Positions 16,545 through 27,745 of a DNA stretch of 64,000 nucleotides are shown here, in pieces. The position numbers and the translations under genes are program-made. How positions within the stretch are numbered: the stretch's first letter is position 1; each line of letters starts with the position of its first letter. The notes under the pieces are model-generated. The model did not search any database and was not told the origin of the DNA. It saw nothing but the letters and a program-made list of their open reading frames with translations. Location: NCBI RefSeq assembly GCF_038396675.1, contig NC_088930.1:33922501-33986500 (forward strand), written 5' to 3'. Source of the DNA: Hydra vulgaris. Taxonomy: Eukaryota; Cnidaria; Hydrozoa; Anthoathecata; Hydridae.

Positions 16545-17690
16545 CATTTGATTTCTTGCAAACTCATTAGTCTTCTTTCTATCATAAGCAAGGTTTTTGA
16601 ATCTTTAATTAACAAACACTTAATCTCACACCTTAAATCTAGTAACTTACTTTCTAATCATCAATATGGATTTCGATCTTCTCGTTCTACAGCTAATTTG
16701 GCAACAGTAATAACCGATAGGCTTTATTATGCATTAGATAAAGGTGGTGCATCAGATTAAGGCTATAGCTCTTAACATTTCTAATGCTTTTGATAAAGTT
16801 TGGCGTGCTGGTCTTCTCCATAAGCTTTCTTCTTTCGGTGTATCTGGTAACATCTTTAAGATTATTGAGTCCTTCTTTTCCAATCGTAGTATAGATAATG
16901 TCCTCGATGGACAGCACTCTTCTTCTTATTCTGTAACTTCAGGGGTTCGTCAAGGTTCAATCCTTGGCCCTATACTCTTTTTAATTTACATTAGCAATCT
17001 TACAGATATTCTCACATCTTATGTGGCATTTTTCGCTAATGATACTACCATTTATTCTTGTCTTGATAAAAAGTCAACACTTTCTGATTGCTTGGATGGG
17101 GCATTTGAGCTTGAAAAGGATCTCACTTCTGCTACAGCATGGGGCTCATAGTGGCTGGTGAACTTTAATTCAGGTAAAACTTAACTTTTTTCAGTCAATC
17201 GTTATCACTATAATTTAGATCTTCCTATATTTATAAATGGTAATGTACTCAATGAGTCATCTACCTTCCATCTTCTAGGGTTAACTCTTACTTCCAATCT
17301 TTCTTGGAAACCATATATAAAATCTATTGTAAAATTAGCATCTGCTTAGGTTGCAGATGGTAATTTTACAACAGGTTCAATCCTTGGCCCTATTTTAGTA
17401 GATGACACAAGCAATGTGTCGAGTTCTTTATCGAGCTCGACACTTTGTCTTGTGCCATCTACTAAAATTCATTCTCGTGTTACTCGTCATTTAATTAAGT
17501 CACATCCTTTTTCTGTGACTGTTCCTTAGTGCTCCAAAAATTCTTATTCGTCTAGTTTTTTTCCTCGAACATCAGTTCTTTGGAATTTGCTTTATTCATC
17601 TTGCTTTCCTGATTCATATAATTTGCAATCTTTTAAGTTGTCTGTCAATCATTATCTTGCTTTACAAACTTCATCTTTCCTCTTCTAGTA
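16545..17690 (+). pseudogene. LINE reverse transcriptase pseudogene
   Basis: Reads LISLLSIISKVFESLINKHL, HQYGFRSSRSTANL, VITDRLYYALDKGG, then (other frame) IKAIALNISNAFDKVWRAGL, SGVRQGSILGPILFLIYIS and FFANDTTIYS. The last is motif C with A-N-D-D changed to ANDT, so an essential Asp of the FADD box is altered. Stops follow at several places. The end reads RVTRHLIKSHPFSVTVP and SSFFPRTSVLWNLLYSSCFP, the typical C-terminus before the poly(A). Inactive. Confidence 0.88.
17393..17467. repeat. inverted duplication inside LINE 3' end
   Basis: TTTTAGTAGATGACACAAG is followed 13 to 44 bases later by its imperfect complement, ending CATCTACTAAAA. The two arms are about 30 bp with small indels. The right arm is the normal LINE sequence (coding PSTKIHS); the left arm is an inverted copy of it. 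Confidence 0.8.
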
Positions 17691-17757
17691 ACTTCCAACT
17701 TTAATTAGTGGTTGCTTGCAGCCTTGTTGGGAGCGAAGATATTAAAAAAAAAAAAAA

Positions 17758-19095
17758 ACTTTTGCAAAGATTATTGCAAAGAGAAGAATCAAGATTTTTA
17801 AAACGTTTGCCATCTTGCCCGTCTTCCCTATAAGTATTAACTGCGCTAATATTTTAGAAAAAAATTTTGATGCTTTCAGTTGTCGCAAGAATACATTTTT
17901 TTAAAGCACAGTTTTTGTAGAGCAAAATTAGCGAATTTCATAAAACATTGGAAAATACGGAAATAAATTTTTTTTTAAATAGATTTCAGTGTGGGAAAAA
18001 AGTGCGAAAATAGGGTAGGGTTTAGGGCTTCAGTACATACATAAACTGATTTAGAGAGTAATTTCAAAGGATTGCTACATCAATTGAAGGTTTGGGTTAG
18101 CGCAGCATTAGAATTAGGAGAGATTTTCCGCACTTTATTACAGTATATTTTACGTTAAAAATTTCCACAAATTTTTTTAAAAGAAACATTGTTTCAAAAA
18201 TTTTTTTCGAGCGTTTTTTGGATGAAACAATTTATTTAGTTTTTAGCCAAAGGGCTAATTTTTTTTTAAGTAAAAATTAATTTTAATTATGCTTTCGATG
18301 CTTTCACATGTTGTTGTTATAATAGTGTATAAAAAACAAAAGTATCAATTAATATTATATGCTTACTAGCTTTTTTTTAATGTCTTTAGTTGGCCACGAG
18401 CCTACTGGAGACATTAAAAACATTTAAAAACATTAAGTACCAATTAAAACATTAATAAATTTAATGTAACAATATTACATTAAAGTCAAGTGAAAGAGTT
18501 ATAACTTAGTTTATTAAATACGATATTGTTACGTCACTTTCAACAGTATTATTTACCGCAACTTCCAGCAATTTTTATTAACCACAAGCTAGGTTATTTT
18601 TGTATAAAAAAAACAAAAGAAAACCTACGGACAGTTTAAAGTTGAAATTGTTGAAACTTCAGAAATATTAAGAATACACTTTATTTAGTGTAAATAATTT
18701 TTACCAAAAATTTCTACCAGGTAGAGAGAGCGCAATTTTCTCAGCGATCATAAATTTATTTAAATTATGTATATAAAAGGTCTAGGAATTAAAGTTTCTT
18801 TCAGGTTACAGTTCACAAAAAGGAAAATAATATGTAAAAAATATATAAATAAGTAAGTTCATTACTGTCTATCCCATCCACGACGTCTTGTACTACTACA
18901 GACATCGACGCCCTAGCTCATACAATTTCATCTAGCCGTTTTCAAGACTAAGGTTCTTTTTTTACTATCCCTACAGTCTGACTCTAATAACTTTTTAATT
19001 TGGAATATTGACTCAGATTCAGATGCTAGTATTTTAGGCACATCTGAAGTTGTTGACATAGACTTATGTTGCAGTTAGCTATATACTTTTATAAT

Positions 19096-19098
<3 letters not shown>
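17758..19098. other. intron of dioxygenase A, unassigned
   Basis: AT-rich DNA without a recognisable gene. A small complementary pair around ATGTCTTTAGTTGG...GGAGACATTAAAAACAT (18379-18430) is visible. Nothing else stands out. Confidence 0.5.
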
Positions 19099-19133
<35 letters not shown>

Positions 19134-19135
19134 AC

Positions 19136-19209
<74 letters not shown>
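19099..19209. repeat. (CA)n plus (TA)n microsatellite
   Basis: About 37 bp of CA passes into about 70 bp of TA, directly left of the dispersed-repeat copy. Confidence 0.95.
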
Positions 19210-19212
<3 letters not shown>

Positions 19213-19350
19213 TAGAAAATCACTTAACAAATTTTTTTTCCATTTTAACATATTTTGTTAAGTGATTTTCTACTAATATATAATTGCTCTGTTCTTTTAA
19301 GAACATTGAGCACTCTATTGTGTAGAATACTTTTTAAAGTTGTTTAAATA
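19209..19350. repeat. dispersed repeat, copy 2, with terminal hairpin
   Basis: Begins TTAGTAGAAAATCACTTAAC and reads back as its complement at about 19258-19280, giving a 22-bp-arm hairpin. The rest (to AGTTGTTTAAATATAT) is nearly identical to 6881-6967. Flanked by TA tracts on both sides, like copy 1. Confidence 0.85.
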
Positions 19351-19368
19351 TATATATGTGTATATATA

Positions 19369-19444
<76 letters not shown>

Positions 19445-19458
19445 TATATGTATGTATG

Positions 19459-19541
<83 letters not shown>

Positions 19542-19692
19542 TTATTTATTTATTTACATATATATGATCTATCTATTTTTATATGTATATATAGATATAG
19601 ATATAGTAGCAAATATATTAAAAACTAAATAATTAAAACACTAGATTTATTTTAAACATAGTTTCACGCAAATTAGCGATTATTAAATCTAG

Positions 19693-19776
<84 letters not shown>

Positions 19777-19782
19777 TATATG

Positions 19783-19833
<51 letters not shown>

Positions 19834-19848
19834 GTACATATATGTATG

Positions 19849-19919
<71 letters not shown>

Positions 19920-19984
19920 TTATTTACATATATATGATCTATCTATTTATATATATATATATAGATATAGATATAGTAACAAAT
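19351..19984. repeat. (TA)n/(TATG)n/(TTTA)n compound microsatellites, duplicated block
   Basis: Two similar blocks: TA tracts, ATGTACATATATGTATG islands, TTTATTTA runs and a GATCTATCTATTT word. The blocks at about 19440-19694 and 19770-20066 share order and near-identical ends, so this is a tandem segmental duplication of microsatellite-bearing DNA. All ORFs here are repeat artefacts. Confidence 0.9.
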
Positions 19985-20066
19985 AAATTAAAAACTAAAT
20001 AATTAAAACACTAGATTTATTTTAAACATAGTTTCACGCAAATTAGCGATTATTAAATCAAGGGCA
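19610..20066. repeat. ~90-bp unique sequence present twice
   Basis: The stretch from AAATTAAAAACTAAATAATT through TTAGCGATTATTAAATC occurs at about 19607-19694 and 19980-20066 with only a few differences. This anchors the segmental duplication of the microsatellite block. Confidence 0.9.
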
Positions 20067-21244
20067 AAGATAAGTAACCAACTATAAGATATTTATAGTT
20101 GGTTTTTTAAAAGTATAGTCGGTTAGTCGGGCATATGGCACATTTCAGTAGGCTGATTTTAGGTTTTGATGAATTTTGTTTTTTATTTAGAAATCAGTTG
20201 ATACTTTTTAAAGATCTGCCCCCTCAATTTTGTTCCTATATAATAATTATGTAACTAAGTGCTATATATTATAGCACTTAATTACATAATTATTATACAT
20301 TTTTAGTTCGAAAAAGCATAATTAAATACATCTATAGTAACATGTTTCACAAGTTTTTTCCCTTAAGCGACTATTCCGCAAGTTACCAAACGTTGTTTAG
20401 CAAAAGCTGCTGCATCCGAAAGCACTAATTTCGTATGCAGCAAAAAGCTTTATTTTGGAATTCGACTTGTGAAATGCTAAATTTAGGAATGAAATTTGAA
20501 AACCTCTGGTTAACAAATCTATATCAGATACTTAATTTTCAATTTTTCAGGACGTAAATAGATGAACAATGTCCTGTTTGTTTTTTTATTTTCTATAAAT
20601 AATTTTTAAGATACTGTATACTAAATACTTTTTTCTGGAAATTTTTTTTTTATTTTACTTTTTTAAAAGTACATATATTTCATTAACCGCCTTGAATTTT
20701 TTATATAGGTTTTCTGTTTTAGGAGAAAAGTTACAGAGACCATCGTAAACCTGTGGAGGTTTAAGTACTTCACAGATTTACGAATTCGGATTGCTTGAAA
20801 CCTGTGCTTGTTTCTGTTACTTTAAACATGCGTAAACCTATATTATTTTCAAATCAACTATAACTTTTCAATAACTATTTTGTAACTTTTTGTTTCATTT
20901 ATGTATAATAGTAAACTTAAATAGTCTAACCATAGCGTTTTCAATTAACATTTTTATCTGTAAATTCAGTAGTTTTAACAAATTTATCATTAGCTTCAGA
21001 TTTTCAAAAGCAAGATTTAATCCCGTCTTAAATAAAAATCTCTTAAAATTTGATTTAGTTTTAAGGATTGAAATTGACGAAATACTTTAACTAAAGTTCC
21101 TAAACAAAAATTAGCGATTTATTAAGAGAAAACACTTTTGTCCGACGGATCAGTATCTTAGCAAAGAGCAAACTTTATTTTAATTCACTCTAAGCTTTGG
21201 CAACTACAATTTGTTTAATTTATTTTATATTTATTTTTTCTTAG
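20067..21244. other. intron of dioxygenase A, right part
   Basis: Non-coding AT-rich DNA. It holds a long hairpin at 20241-20296 (arms of about 26 bp around AGTGCTATA...TATAGCACT). It ends with the T-rich acceptor TTTTTTCTTAG at 21244. Confidence 0.6.
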
Positions 21245-21870
21245 GAAATAATAGCTACCTGGGCCATCCCGCTATTGCGGCTGTTTCTAATTACTGGCAA
21301 AATGGTTCGTGGAAAGGGCCACAACACAGTTTTGGACAATATTGGCACAAAGATGGAAACTATTTTCCTTACCCAAAAAATTTCATATTTTCAATTCTTT
21401 ATGGCGACGAAATATCATCTTTTTTAGAGGGAGGAGGTACTGGCTTTATAGATGCTTGTCTCGCTAGAGATTATGCACCTCAGCATATTTTGAAGATACT
21501 TAAAGATACTAAAATTATAGTTAAAGTCAATTTCATTACTGATTTTCGTAATGGTTTAAAGGAGCATTTGGAGCGTTATCCAACAGCAGAACATAGATTT
21601 ATATTTAAACATCCTCTTAATAAGCGAGAATGTGTGTTCTTGTTTAAAGTTACCGAGGAGCAGGAGTTATTTTACACCCAAGAAGAGTTAAGAGCTTTTG
21701 ATGAGATTTGGAAGTTTATGCAACAAGAGCTTTTTTTTTACTTTCACAAATGGAGTCAGGGTGATATCTTGATTTGGGATAATATGGCAGTTTTCCACAG
21801 AGCTATGCCGATCATTGATAAAGGAGAAAAAAGAACTTTGTATCGCACAATGGTCCGAATTAACTTATAG
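21245..21870 (+). CDS. secreted TauD-like dioxygenase A, exon 2 (catalytic)
   Basis: Fe(II)/2-oxoglutarate-dependent oxygenase. The exon starts GA (completing Gly 116), then NNSYLGHPAIAAVSNYW. In the joined 323-residue protein, the iron-binding HxD is H150-K-D152 (FGQYWHKDGNYF). The GGTGF loop matches the family GG-x-T-x-F. HPLNKRECVFLFK corresponds to the family HPxTGRKAL. The distal His is H300 in DILIWDNMAVFHRAMP, and R312/R316 (RTLYR) align with the 2-oxoglutarate-binding arginines of TauD. All cofactor residues are present, so it should be active. The signal peptide places it in the secretory pathway, unusual for this mainly intracellular bacterial and fungal family. No membrane segment follows. 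Confidence 0.92.
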
Positions 21871-21962
21871 TCATTAATCATCAATCATTAATCATCTTAC
21901 AACATCATCTTACAACAAAGCCTGATTGGATACCGTTATTTCAATTTAAATTAAAAAAATTA

Positions 21963-21968
21963 AATAAA
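21963..21968 (+). promoter_or_regulatory. poly(A) signal, dioxygenase A
   Basis: AATAAA lies 93 bp after the stop codon, at a normal distance and position. Confidence 0.6.
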
Positions 21969-22476
21969 GGAATCTAATGTTGGTATGTTACTTCTATTAA
22001 TGCACAATATGTTCAGGGGCTGCTAATTGAACGGAGGTTTGAACTATACGGCGGTTTAAAAATTTCCCTTTGAAAATACTATATAAACGATTTAATATAT
22101 TATTATTATATTTTTGAAATATGGTTTTTAATTAAAGATCAATAGTCAAAGTGCAACTTTAACTATAAATACCACTGGTTGGTACCAGCAGGCATTAGTT
22201 TTTAGCCTGCCTTAATAACTCTGAATGACTTTTAAACGTCTTATAAACGTTCTAAACTTTAAGAAACGTTTAAAAAATGTTTAAAAGACATTCGAAACGT
22301 AGTTTTTTTTTAAAAAGTCCGTTTGGGTTATGCTGGTGCTGCTGATGTTGGACTGATGGATGGAATAAATAGATAAAAAAATTTCTTTACGCAATCAGAA
22401 CTATGCTGCGCTTTATTACGTACTTCATTGTAAATAAAATATTTAAATCAAGCTAAATAAAAAAGCTAAACTATAA
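21969..22476. other. intergenic, with a possible decayed ACGT-rich MITE
   Basis: At 22180-22340 a patch of AAACGTCTTATAAACGTTC-type words lies between ACCAGCAGGCA and TGCTGGTGCTG. This resembles the hexamer cores of the CC-ended MITE family elsewhere in the window, but clear termini are lacking. Confidence 0.4.
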
Positions 22477-22906
22477 AATGAGCTCTATAATGCTTTTAGA
22501 ACAATAAAATAAATAAAACAATAAAAAAAATTTTAATCATTCTTTTGTTTGCGACATATTAGAGGGGGAATAGTAAAAAATGTTTTTTGTAAAATTTTTA
22601 ATAAACTCAATATTTATTATAATAAATTTAATTAATATTTTTATTATAATAAATTTATTATTATAAATTTATTATAATAAATTTATATTATAATAAATTT
22701 ATTATTATGAATTTATTATAATAAATTTATAATAAAAAATTTATTATAATAAATTTAAATTAAATTTATTATAATAAATATTGAGTTTATTAAAAATTTT
22801 ACAAAAAAACATTTTTTTTCATTATACTATTCCCCCTTTAATATGCCACAAACAAATGTAAGATTAAAATTTTTCTATTGTTCTAAAAGCATTATAGAGC
22901 TCATTT
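22476..22906. mobile_element. AT-rich foldback element
   Basis: AAATGAGCTCTATAATGCTT on the left is matched by AAGCATTATAGAGCTCATTT on the right. The inverted arms continue inward for about 150 bp, through AGAGGGGGAATAGT / ACTATTCCCCC, to a centre of repeated TTTATTATAATAAA words. There is no coding content. A partial copy of the right terminus recurs at 22918-22937. Confidence 0.85.
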
Positions 22907-22936
22907 CATTTCATTTTAAAAGCATTATAGAGCTCA

Positions 22937-23070
22937 ACTTTGACAGAAATTTACTTTATTTGTTCATCTTATGACTTAATCAAGTATGGAATTTTCTTTA
23001 AATTTTAAAGCAAATTTCATACTTGATTAAATCATAAGATGAACAAATAAGGTAAATTTCTGTGAAAGTT
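22937..23070. mobile_element. small palindromic element, ~60-bp arms
   Basis: AACTTTGACAGAAATTTACT on the left pairs with AGTAAATTTCTGTGAAAGTT-like sequence on the right. The arms include TTTGTTCATCTTATGA and its complement. It lies directly against the preceding foldback. Confidence 0.85.
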
Positions 23071-24020
23071 GCTTTAGAAAACACACACAAACTTTCTTTT
23101 TTGTTTTAAACAAAGAAACTTACTGTATGTTGATTGTTTTTTCTGTTTAAATGTGCAAAAAAAAAAAAGCACAAAAAGAAAAACACAAAATTAAAAAAAG
23201 TAGATTTGAGAATGTATTGTGAGGAGGATCCGCTTATTTTTAGAGAAAAAATGACTAAAATATGAATAAATGTAAAGAAAAATTATAATTAAAGTAATTG
23301 TTTCTTTGATTACATTTTAATAAAATTTAATATTTTCTACGCTGAGTTTTAATAAAACTGTAATAACATTTGTTTAGCATTTTAGAAAAGTTCAACTATA
23401 TTGCTTGTTTTCACAGTAAGCTTCTAATCATTGTATGCACTTCTCCATGTCAAAATAAATGGATAGTTACACAAGAAATAAATACACATAAGGAAAACAT
23501 TACAAAATTGTAAAATATCAACTGTAAATAATATTTTTTTTCAACAACAGTTGTTAAACTTTCTTATATAAAATAGATTTTATTTATTTTCTTAACAAAA
23601 TTATAATTTTTTCAAAGTAGGTTGTTTTTCTAAAAATATATAATAAATTAGTAATTTGATAATCAAAAAAAAGTTAAAGTGTGGAAACTTAACTTCCATG
23701 TTTGAATTTCGGACCCTTTCATTTACGTGTCAGATAGTTAGACCTACAAAAATCTCGAACTAAGTTGTTCTACAAAAAGAACATCTACTAAAAAGTGGAA
23801 CTAATTTTCAGATAACCTACTGAGGCCTAAATTGTTTTCGACCGATTATAGTCTTTTTTATTTTTAACCGATTTAAGACATTTTCGTTTTCGACCGATTT
23901 ATTTTTCAACCGATTTATTTTTCAACCTACTTTATAGATTATTTTTTTCAACCGATTTGAGATAAATTAATTTTCAACCAATTATTTAGTCTGTGTTTTT
24001 AACGTTGCTTTTTTTTAAAC
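23071..24020. other. intergenic, AT-rich, with ACCGATTT-type repeats
   Basis: No gene seen. From about 23835 to 24000, TTTTCAACCGATTT-like words recur at least six times and end in AGTCTGTGTTTTTAACG. The same word style (TTTTCGACCGATTTCGAC ... AATCTGTGTTTACTGG) forms the right end of the element at 44524-46511, so this may be a fragment of that family. Confidence 0.5.
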
Positions 24021-24059
24021 CAGGGTTGTTATCTGTCAAATATGTCTGAGACATATTTT

Positions 24060-24425
24060 CTGCCGACATAAAATATGTCCCACATATTTTCTATCGACAT
24101 ATTTTGACATATTTTTATGTCTGAATTATTTTCTGCTGACATAAAATATGTCAGACATAATTTCTATTGACATATTTTGACATAATTTTATGTCTGAATT
24201 ATTTTCTGCTGACATAAAATATGTCAGACATATTTTCTATCGACATATTTTGACATAATTTTATGTCTGAATTATTTTCTGCTGACATAAAATATGTCAG
24301 ACATATTTTCTGTCGACATATTTTGACATAATTTTATGTCTGAATTATTTTCTGCTGACATAAAATATGTCAGACATATTTTCTATCGACATATTTTGAC
24401 ATAATTTTATATCTGAATTATTTGC
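24060..24425. repeat. 73-bp tandem repeat, left arm
   Basis: The word CTGAATTATTT recurs at 24121, 24194, 24267, 24340 and 24413, exactly 73 bp apart. Each unit contains GACATAAAATATGTC, itself a palindrome, and GACATAATTTTATGTC. The inverted array is at 26530-26990. Confidence 0.95.
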
Positions 24426-24540
24426 TGTTTGATATTCTTGAAGAAAAAATCAATCTAACAAATTTATTGCGCATTTCAACTTAATTTACAGAGTTAAGTG
24501 AAAATAGTTTAACAAATTTGTTGCTTTTTTACAATCAATT

Positions 24541-25783
24541 ATGCTTCATAAAACTTTTACTTTAAACCCTATAAGCAAACATCAGTTGTTTCATAAAGGT
24601 CTTTTTCTGCCCTTTTTAGCGATGTATCATTTGATAGTATTGACTAATATTGGCATTTATTGACTTATTTATTGATTACGATTTATTTATTGATTATGAC
24701 TAATATTGACATTGATAGTATTGACTAATATTGACATTTGATAGTATTGACTAATATTGACTAGTTTTGAGGCATCATTTGACAGTATTTGATAGAATTG
24801 ATTAGTATTGATTAGTATTGGCGCTTTCCCTTATTAGAATGTAAAAACCATCTCAAGCTGAGTTTTTATTACTGAAAGTGGTTTTTATTAGTATGAAAAA
24901 ACTTAAAACTATTTCTTTGCTTAAAATAATAATAAAAAAAAAACTTTTTCAGTTATTTTTAATTACTAGTTGACCCTGAAAAAGATCTCATTATGAAAAA
25001 TTGAATTCAAAAGATTCTATGAAAAAAACGGTTCACAAAATTTCAAAAAATTCGTGCCAAATTAAATTCATTTAAGCTGAAGAATTTGAAATACTTCACA
25101 AAAGTTATATTCAACTCATTAAATTCATATTAAGAAGACTAACCGGTAATAATTTTTAACTAATTACGAATAATATACTTTTAGTTATAATAGTTATGAT
25201 TTATTTAACAATAAAATAATTGACAATTGCATTATAACAGCATACTTAACTGCCATAAACTTGCATAAAATGTTTTGAGTGAAATATATATTGGAATAAT
25301 TATTTTTTTCGTTTTCCTTACGATTTAAAGTCAAAAATGGAGAATAATTTATTGAATGAATCAACTATTAGTTAAAAATAACTAAAAATGTTTTTTTTTT
25401 AAATATTATTTTAATCAAGAGAATAATTTTAAGTTTAGTCATATTAATAAAAACCTTTTTCAGTAATAAAAACTCAGCTTGAGATGGTTTTTACATTCTA
25501 ATAAGGTAAATCGCCAATACTAATCCATACTAATCAATACTATCAAATACTATCAAATATTATCAAATGATGCTTGAATACTAGTCGATACTCTCAAATG
25601 ATACATCGTTAAAAATACATTGTCAATAGTATTGACAAAGTATTTTTAGCGATGTATCATTTGATAGTATTGACTCAATACTATCAAATGATACATCGCT
25701 AAAAAGGGCAGAAAAAGACCTTTACGAAACAAAAGATATTTGCTTATAGGATTTATATAAAAGTTTTATGAAGAATAACGCAG
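24541..25783. mobile_element. inner palindrome A of the nested element
   Basis: Arms include CTTCATAAAACTTTTA, CCTATAAGCAAA and TTTTAGCGATGTATCATTTG on the left with complements at 25672-25783. A second inner pair (TTAGAATGTAAAAACCATCT and its complement) is at 24834 and 25490. The left side also holds serial copies of GATAGTATTGACTAATATTG (24634-24830). Non-coding. Confidence 0.8.
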
Positions 25784-25787
25784 GTCA

Positions 25788-26400
25788 ACAAAAACAAAAT
25801 TGTTTTCTGGTGCCAAGAAAACAATTTGTTTTTTATGTTGGATTTCTTATTTTGATTTCAAATATGCAACTTATTTTTTACCATCACGTCAAGTTGTAAA
25901 GATATTTGGGTTCAAATCTTTAGAATTTGGGGAAAAGTCCCTAACATTGTCGAAAAAAAAGTTGTTCAAAAGTATGTCAACCTGAGTCTTAAAAGAAGCG
26001 TATTTTCATAGAGATTTTAAAGATGTTATTCGTTTGTAATAAAAATAAGTATTTTTTGTATTATTGCTGAAAAGCATTTTGTTGACATTTTTTTAAGAGT
26101 TTTTTTTCAAATAATTTTTTTGCCAAAAAATTTTATAGAGAAATTTTTATGTTTTCTAAAATCTCTATACTATCTTCTAAAATACGCTTTTTTTGTGACC
26201 CAAGTTGACATACTTTTGAACAACTTTTTTTTTGACAATATTAGGAACTTTACCCCAAATATTTAAGATCTGAACCCAAATATCTTTACAACTTGACGTG
26301 ATGGTAAAAAATGATTTGCGTATTTGAAATCAAAATGTGAAATGCAATCCAAAAAACTAATTGTTTGCTCGGCACCAGAAAAAATTTTTTTTTCTTGTTC
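25788..26400. mobile_element. inner palindrome B, related to foldback at 1148-1763
   Basis: The ends are AATTGTTTTCTGGTGCC and its degenerate complement near 26360-26395. The arms of about 290 bp meet near 26095. The core TTCAAAAGTATGTCAACCTG with AAAAGAAGCG repeats the arrangement found in the element at 1148-1763, so both belong to one foldback family. Confidence 0.8.
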
Positions 26401-26529
26401 CCCTTCAATTATAATTGATTGAAAAAAAGCAACAAATTTGTTAAACTATTTTTACTTAACTCTGTAAATTAAGTTGAAATGCGCAATAAATTTGTTAGAT
26501 TGATTTTTTCTTCAAGAATATCAAACAGC

Positions 26530-26990
26530 AAATAATTCAGATATAAAATTATGTCAAAATATGTCCATAGAAAATATATTTTACATATTTTATGTCAGCA
26601 GAAAATAATTCAGACATAAAATTATGTCAAAATATGTCGACAGAAAATATGTCTGACATTTTATGTCAACAGAAAATAATTCAGACATAAAATTATGTCA
26701 AAATATGTCGACAGAAAATATGTCTGACATATTTTATGTCACCAGAAAATAATTCAGACATAAAATTATCTCAAAATATGTCGACAGAAAATATGTCTGA
26801 CATATTTTATGTCAGCAGAAAATAATTCAGACATAAAGTTATGTCAAAATATGTCGATCGAAACTATGTCTGACATATTTTATGTCAGCAGAAAATAATT
26901 CAGACATAAAATTGTGTCAAAATATGTCAATCGAAAATATGTGGGACATATTTTATGTCGGCAGAAAATATGTCTGAAAATATGTCGACA
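26530..26990. repeat. 73-bp tandem repeat, right arm (inverted)
   Basis: About six inverted copies of the left-arm unit, marked by AAATAATTCAGACATAAA recurring every 73-75 bp. One copy has a GTC to CTC change; another has GATCGAAACT. Confidence 0.9.
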
Positions 26991-27024
26991 GATCTGCCAG
27001 ACATATTATGTCGTAACAACTCTG

Positions 27025-27616
27025 ATCCCAACTTTCATTTTCATTTTCTTTGACTCCTTCGATTCGAAGATTATTTCGCCTTTGGCGATCTTCTAGTTGT
27101 CTAATTTTATTTTTTTCGTTCTCTTCCATGTTAGTATTTGATCCTATGTTTGAATTCAGGCTCATTTTTTCTTTTTTCTTTTTTTCTAACGCACTAACTT
27201 TTTTGTCGTTGGTAAAACGTTAGACTTTCCTCGATTTCTTTTTGAATTTTTTCATATTTTATTAATTGATTGTTAGTTATTTTAAGATCGGTATTTCGGT
27301 TTTCGTTTTCTTTTTTTAAATCTTCACAAGTATCTTTTAATTTACTAATTTCTTTTAGCAATTCATCGATTCGATCGTTAGATAGTTTTAAATTTGCACT
27401 TATTAACGCTAATATATCTATTTGTTGCTTACGGAACATTTCTTGAAATATTTCCCGAACTAATATAATCGAGACTTCCCAGTGGGCACAGGACCTAAAT
27501 AAGACGTCTTTTGAACGTTCAAAAGACGTCCGAAACGTTCAATAGACGTTTAAAAGACGTCTTTTTTACGTCCTGTGCCCACTGGGTTCGGTGTTTTCTT
27601 TTTCGATAGAAGTCAT
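27025..27616 (-). pseudogene. CR1 ORF1 pseudogene (coiled-coil RNA-binding protein), truncated
   Basis: The ATG at 27616 (minus) starts MTSIEKENTEVSI. A MITE at 27478-27586 interrupts it. Removing the MITE and one 2-bp duplicate restores TEVSIILVREIFQEMF in frame. It continues RKQQIDILALISANLKLSND, a coiled coil (SKLKDTCEDLKKENENRN), a frameshift near 27205, then NKIRQLEDRQRRNNLRIEGV and NENESWD up to the palindrome. This is the same protein as the intact ORF1 at 58368. C-terminal half absent. Confidence 0.85.
27478..27586. mobile_element. CC-ended ACGT-rich MITE, copy M1 (109 bp)
   Basis: Perfect termini CCCAGTGGGCACAGGAC and its complement, with core repeats of AAAGACGTC/GACGTCTTT. TT lies on each side (27476-27477, 27587-27588). 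Because it interrupts a known reading frame, the empty site can be checked: keeping one TT restores CR1 ORF1. The target duplication is therefore 2 bp. Confidence 0.9.
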
Positions 27617-27745
27617 ATTTGATAAAAATACAACGTATATATGATATTAAATTATAAATAAACAAGAACTTGCAAATTTATCATTTGTATCTTTTTTGAT
27701 AATTTAATTATTTTTCAAACAGCAAGAAAATACACGTCCGCGTTT

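Larger units (their letters stand above)
16530..17757 (+). mobile_element. Nimb/I-like LINE fragment with poly(A) tail
   Basis: A 5'-truncated LINE of the same family as 10595-12715, on +, ending in a run of A at about 17743-17757. It carries an RT core and a rearranged 3' end, and lies in the dioxygenase A intron in the same orientation as the gene. Near 17376-17467 a copy of the RT word for GSILGP is reused and followed by a 30-bp inverted duplication, which replaces several hundred bases of the normal C-terminal region. Confidence 0.85.
24021..27024. mobile_element. 3-kb nested palindromic (foldback) element
   Basis: The outer termini are CAGGGTTGTT and, reversed, CAGAGTTGTT. The outer arms consist of about five to six tandem 73-bp units (24060-24425 and, inverted, 26530-26990) and then about 115 bp of unique inverted sequence (24430-24545 / 26405-26525). 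Between the arms lie two further palindromes side by side (24541-25783 and 25788-26400). The right end abuts CR1 ORF1 sequence at 27025. CAG-type ends suggest a hAT-like class, but the flanking 8 bp do not match, so the class is open. Confidence 0.8.
27025..27745 (-). mobile_element. CR1 LINE 5' fragment (5' UTR and ORF1 start), minus strand
   Basis: Running right to left: a 5' UTR with CGCGGACGTGTATTTTCTTG (compare ACGGACGCGTTTTTGCT upstream of the + copy at 58230), then ORF1 from 27616 to the edge of the nested palindrome at 27024. CR1 copies normally lose their 5' end; here only the 5' end is kept, so a deletion or recombination removed the rest. Confidence 0.75.

Noticed and set aside
25800..25985. 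61-codon ORF
   Set aside because: Lies wholly in an arm of a foldback element and has no family features.
24060..26990. CRISPR-like array
   Set aside because: Units are contiguous 73-bp satellite repeats without unique spacers, in a eukaryotic context.
24013..27032. 8-bp target duplication around the nested palindrome
   Set aside because: Left TTTTAAAC and right ATCCCAAC do not match.
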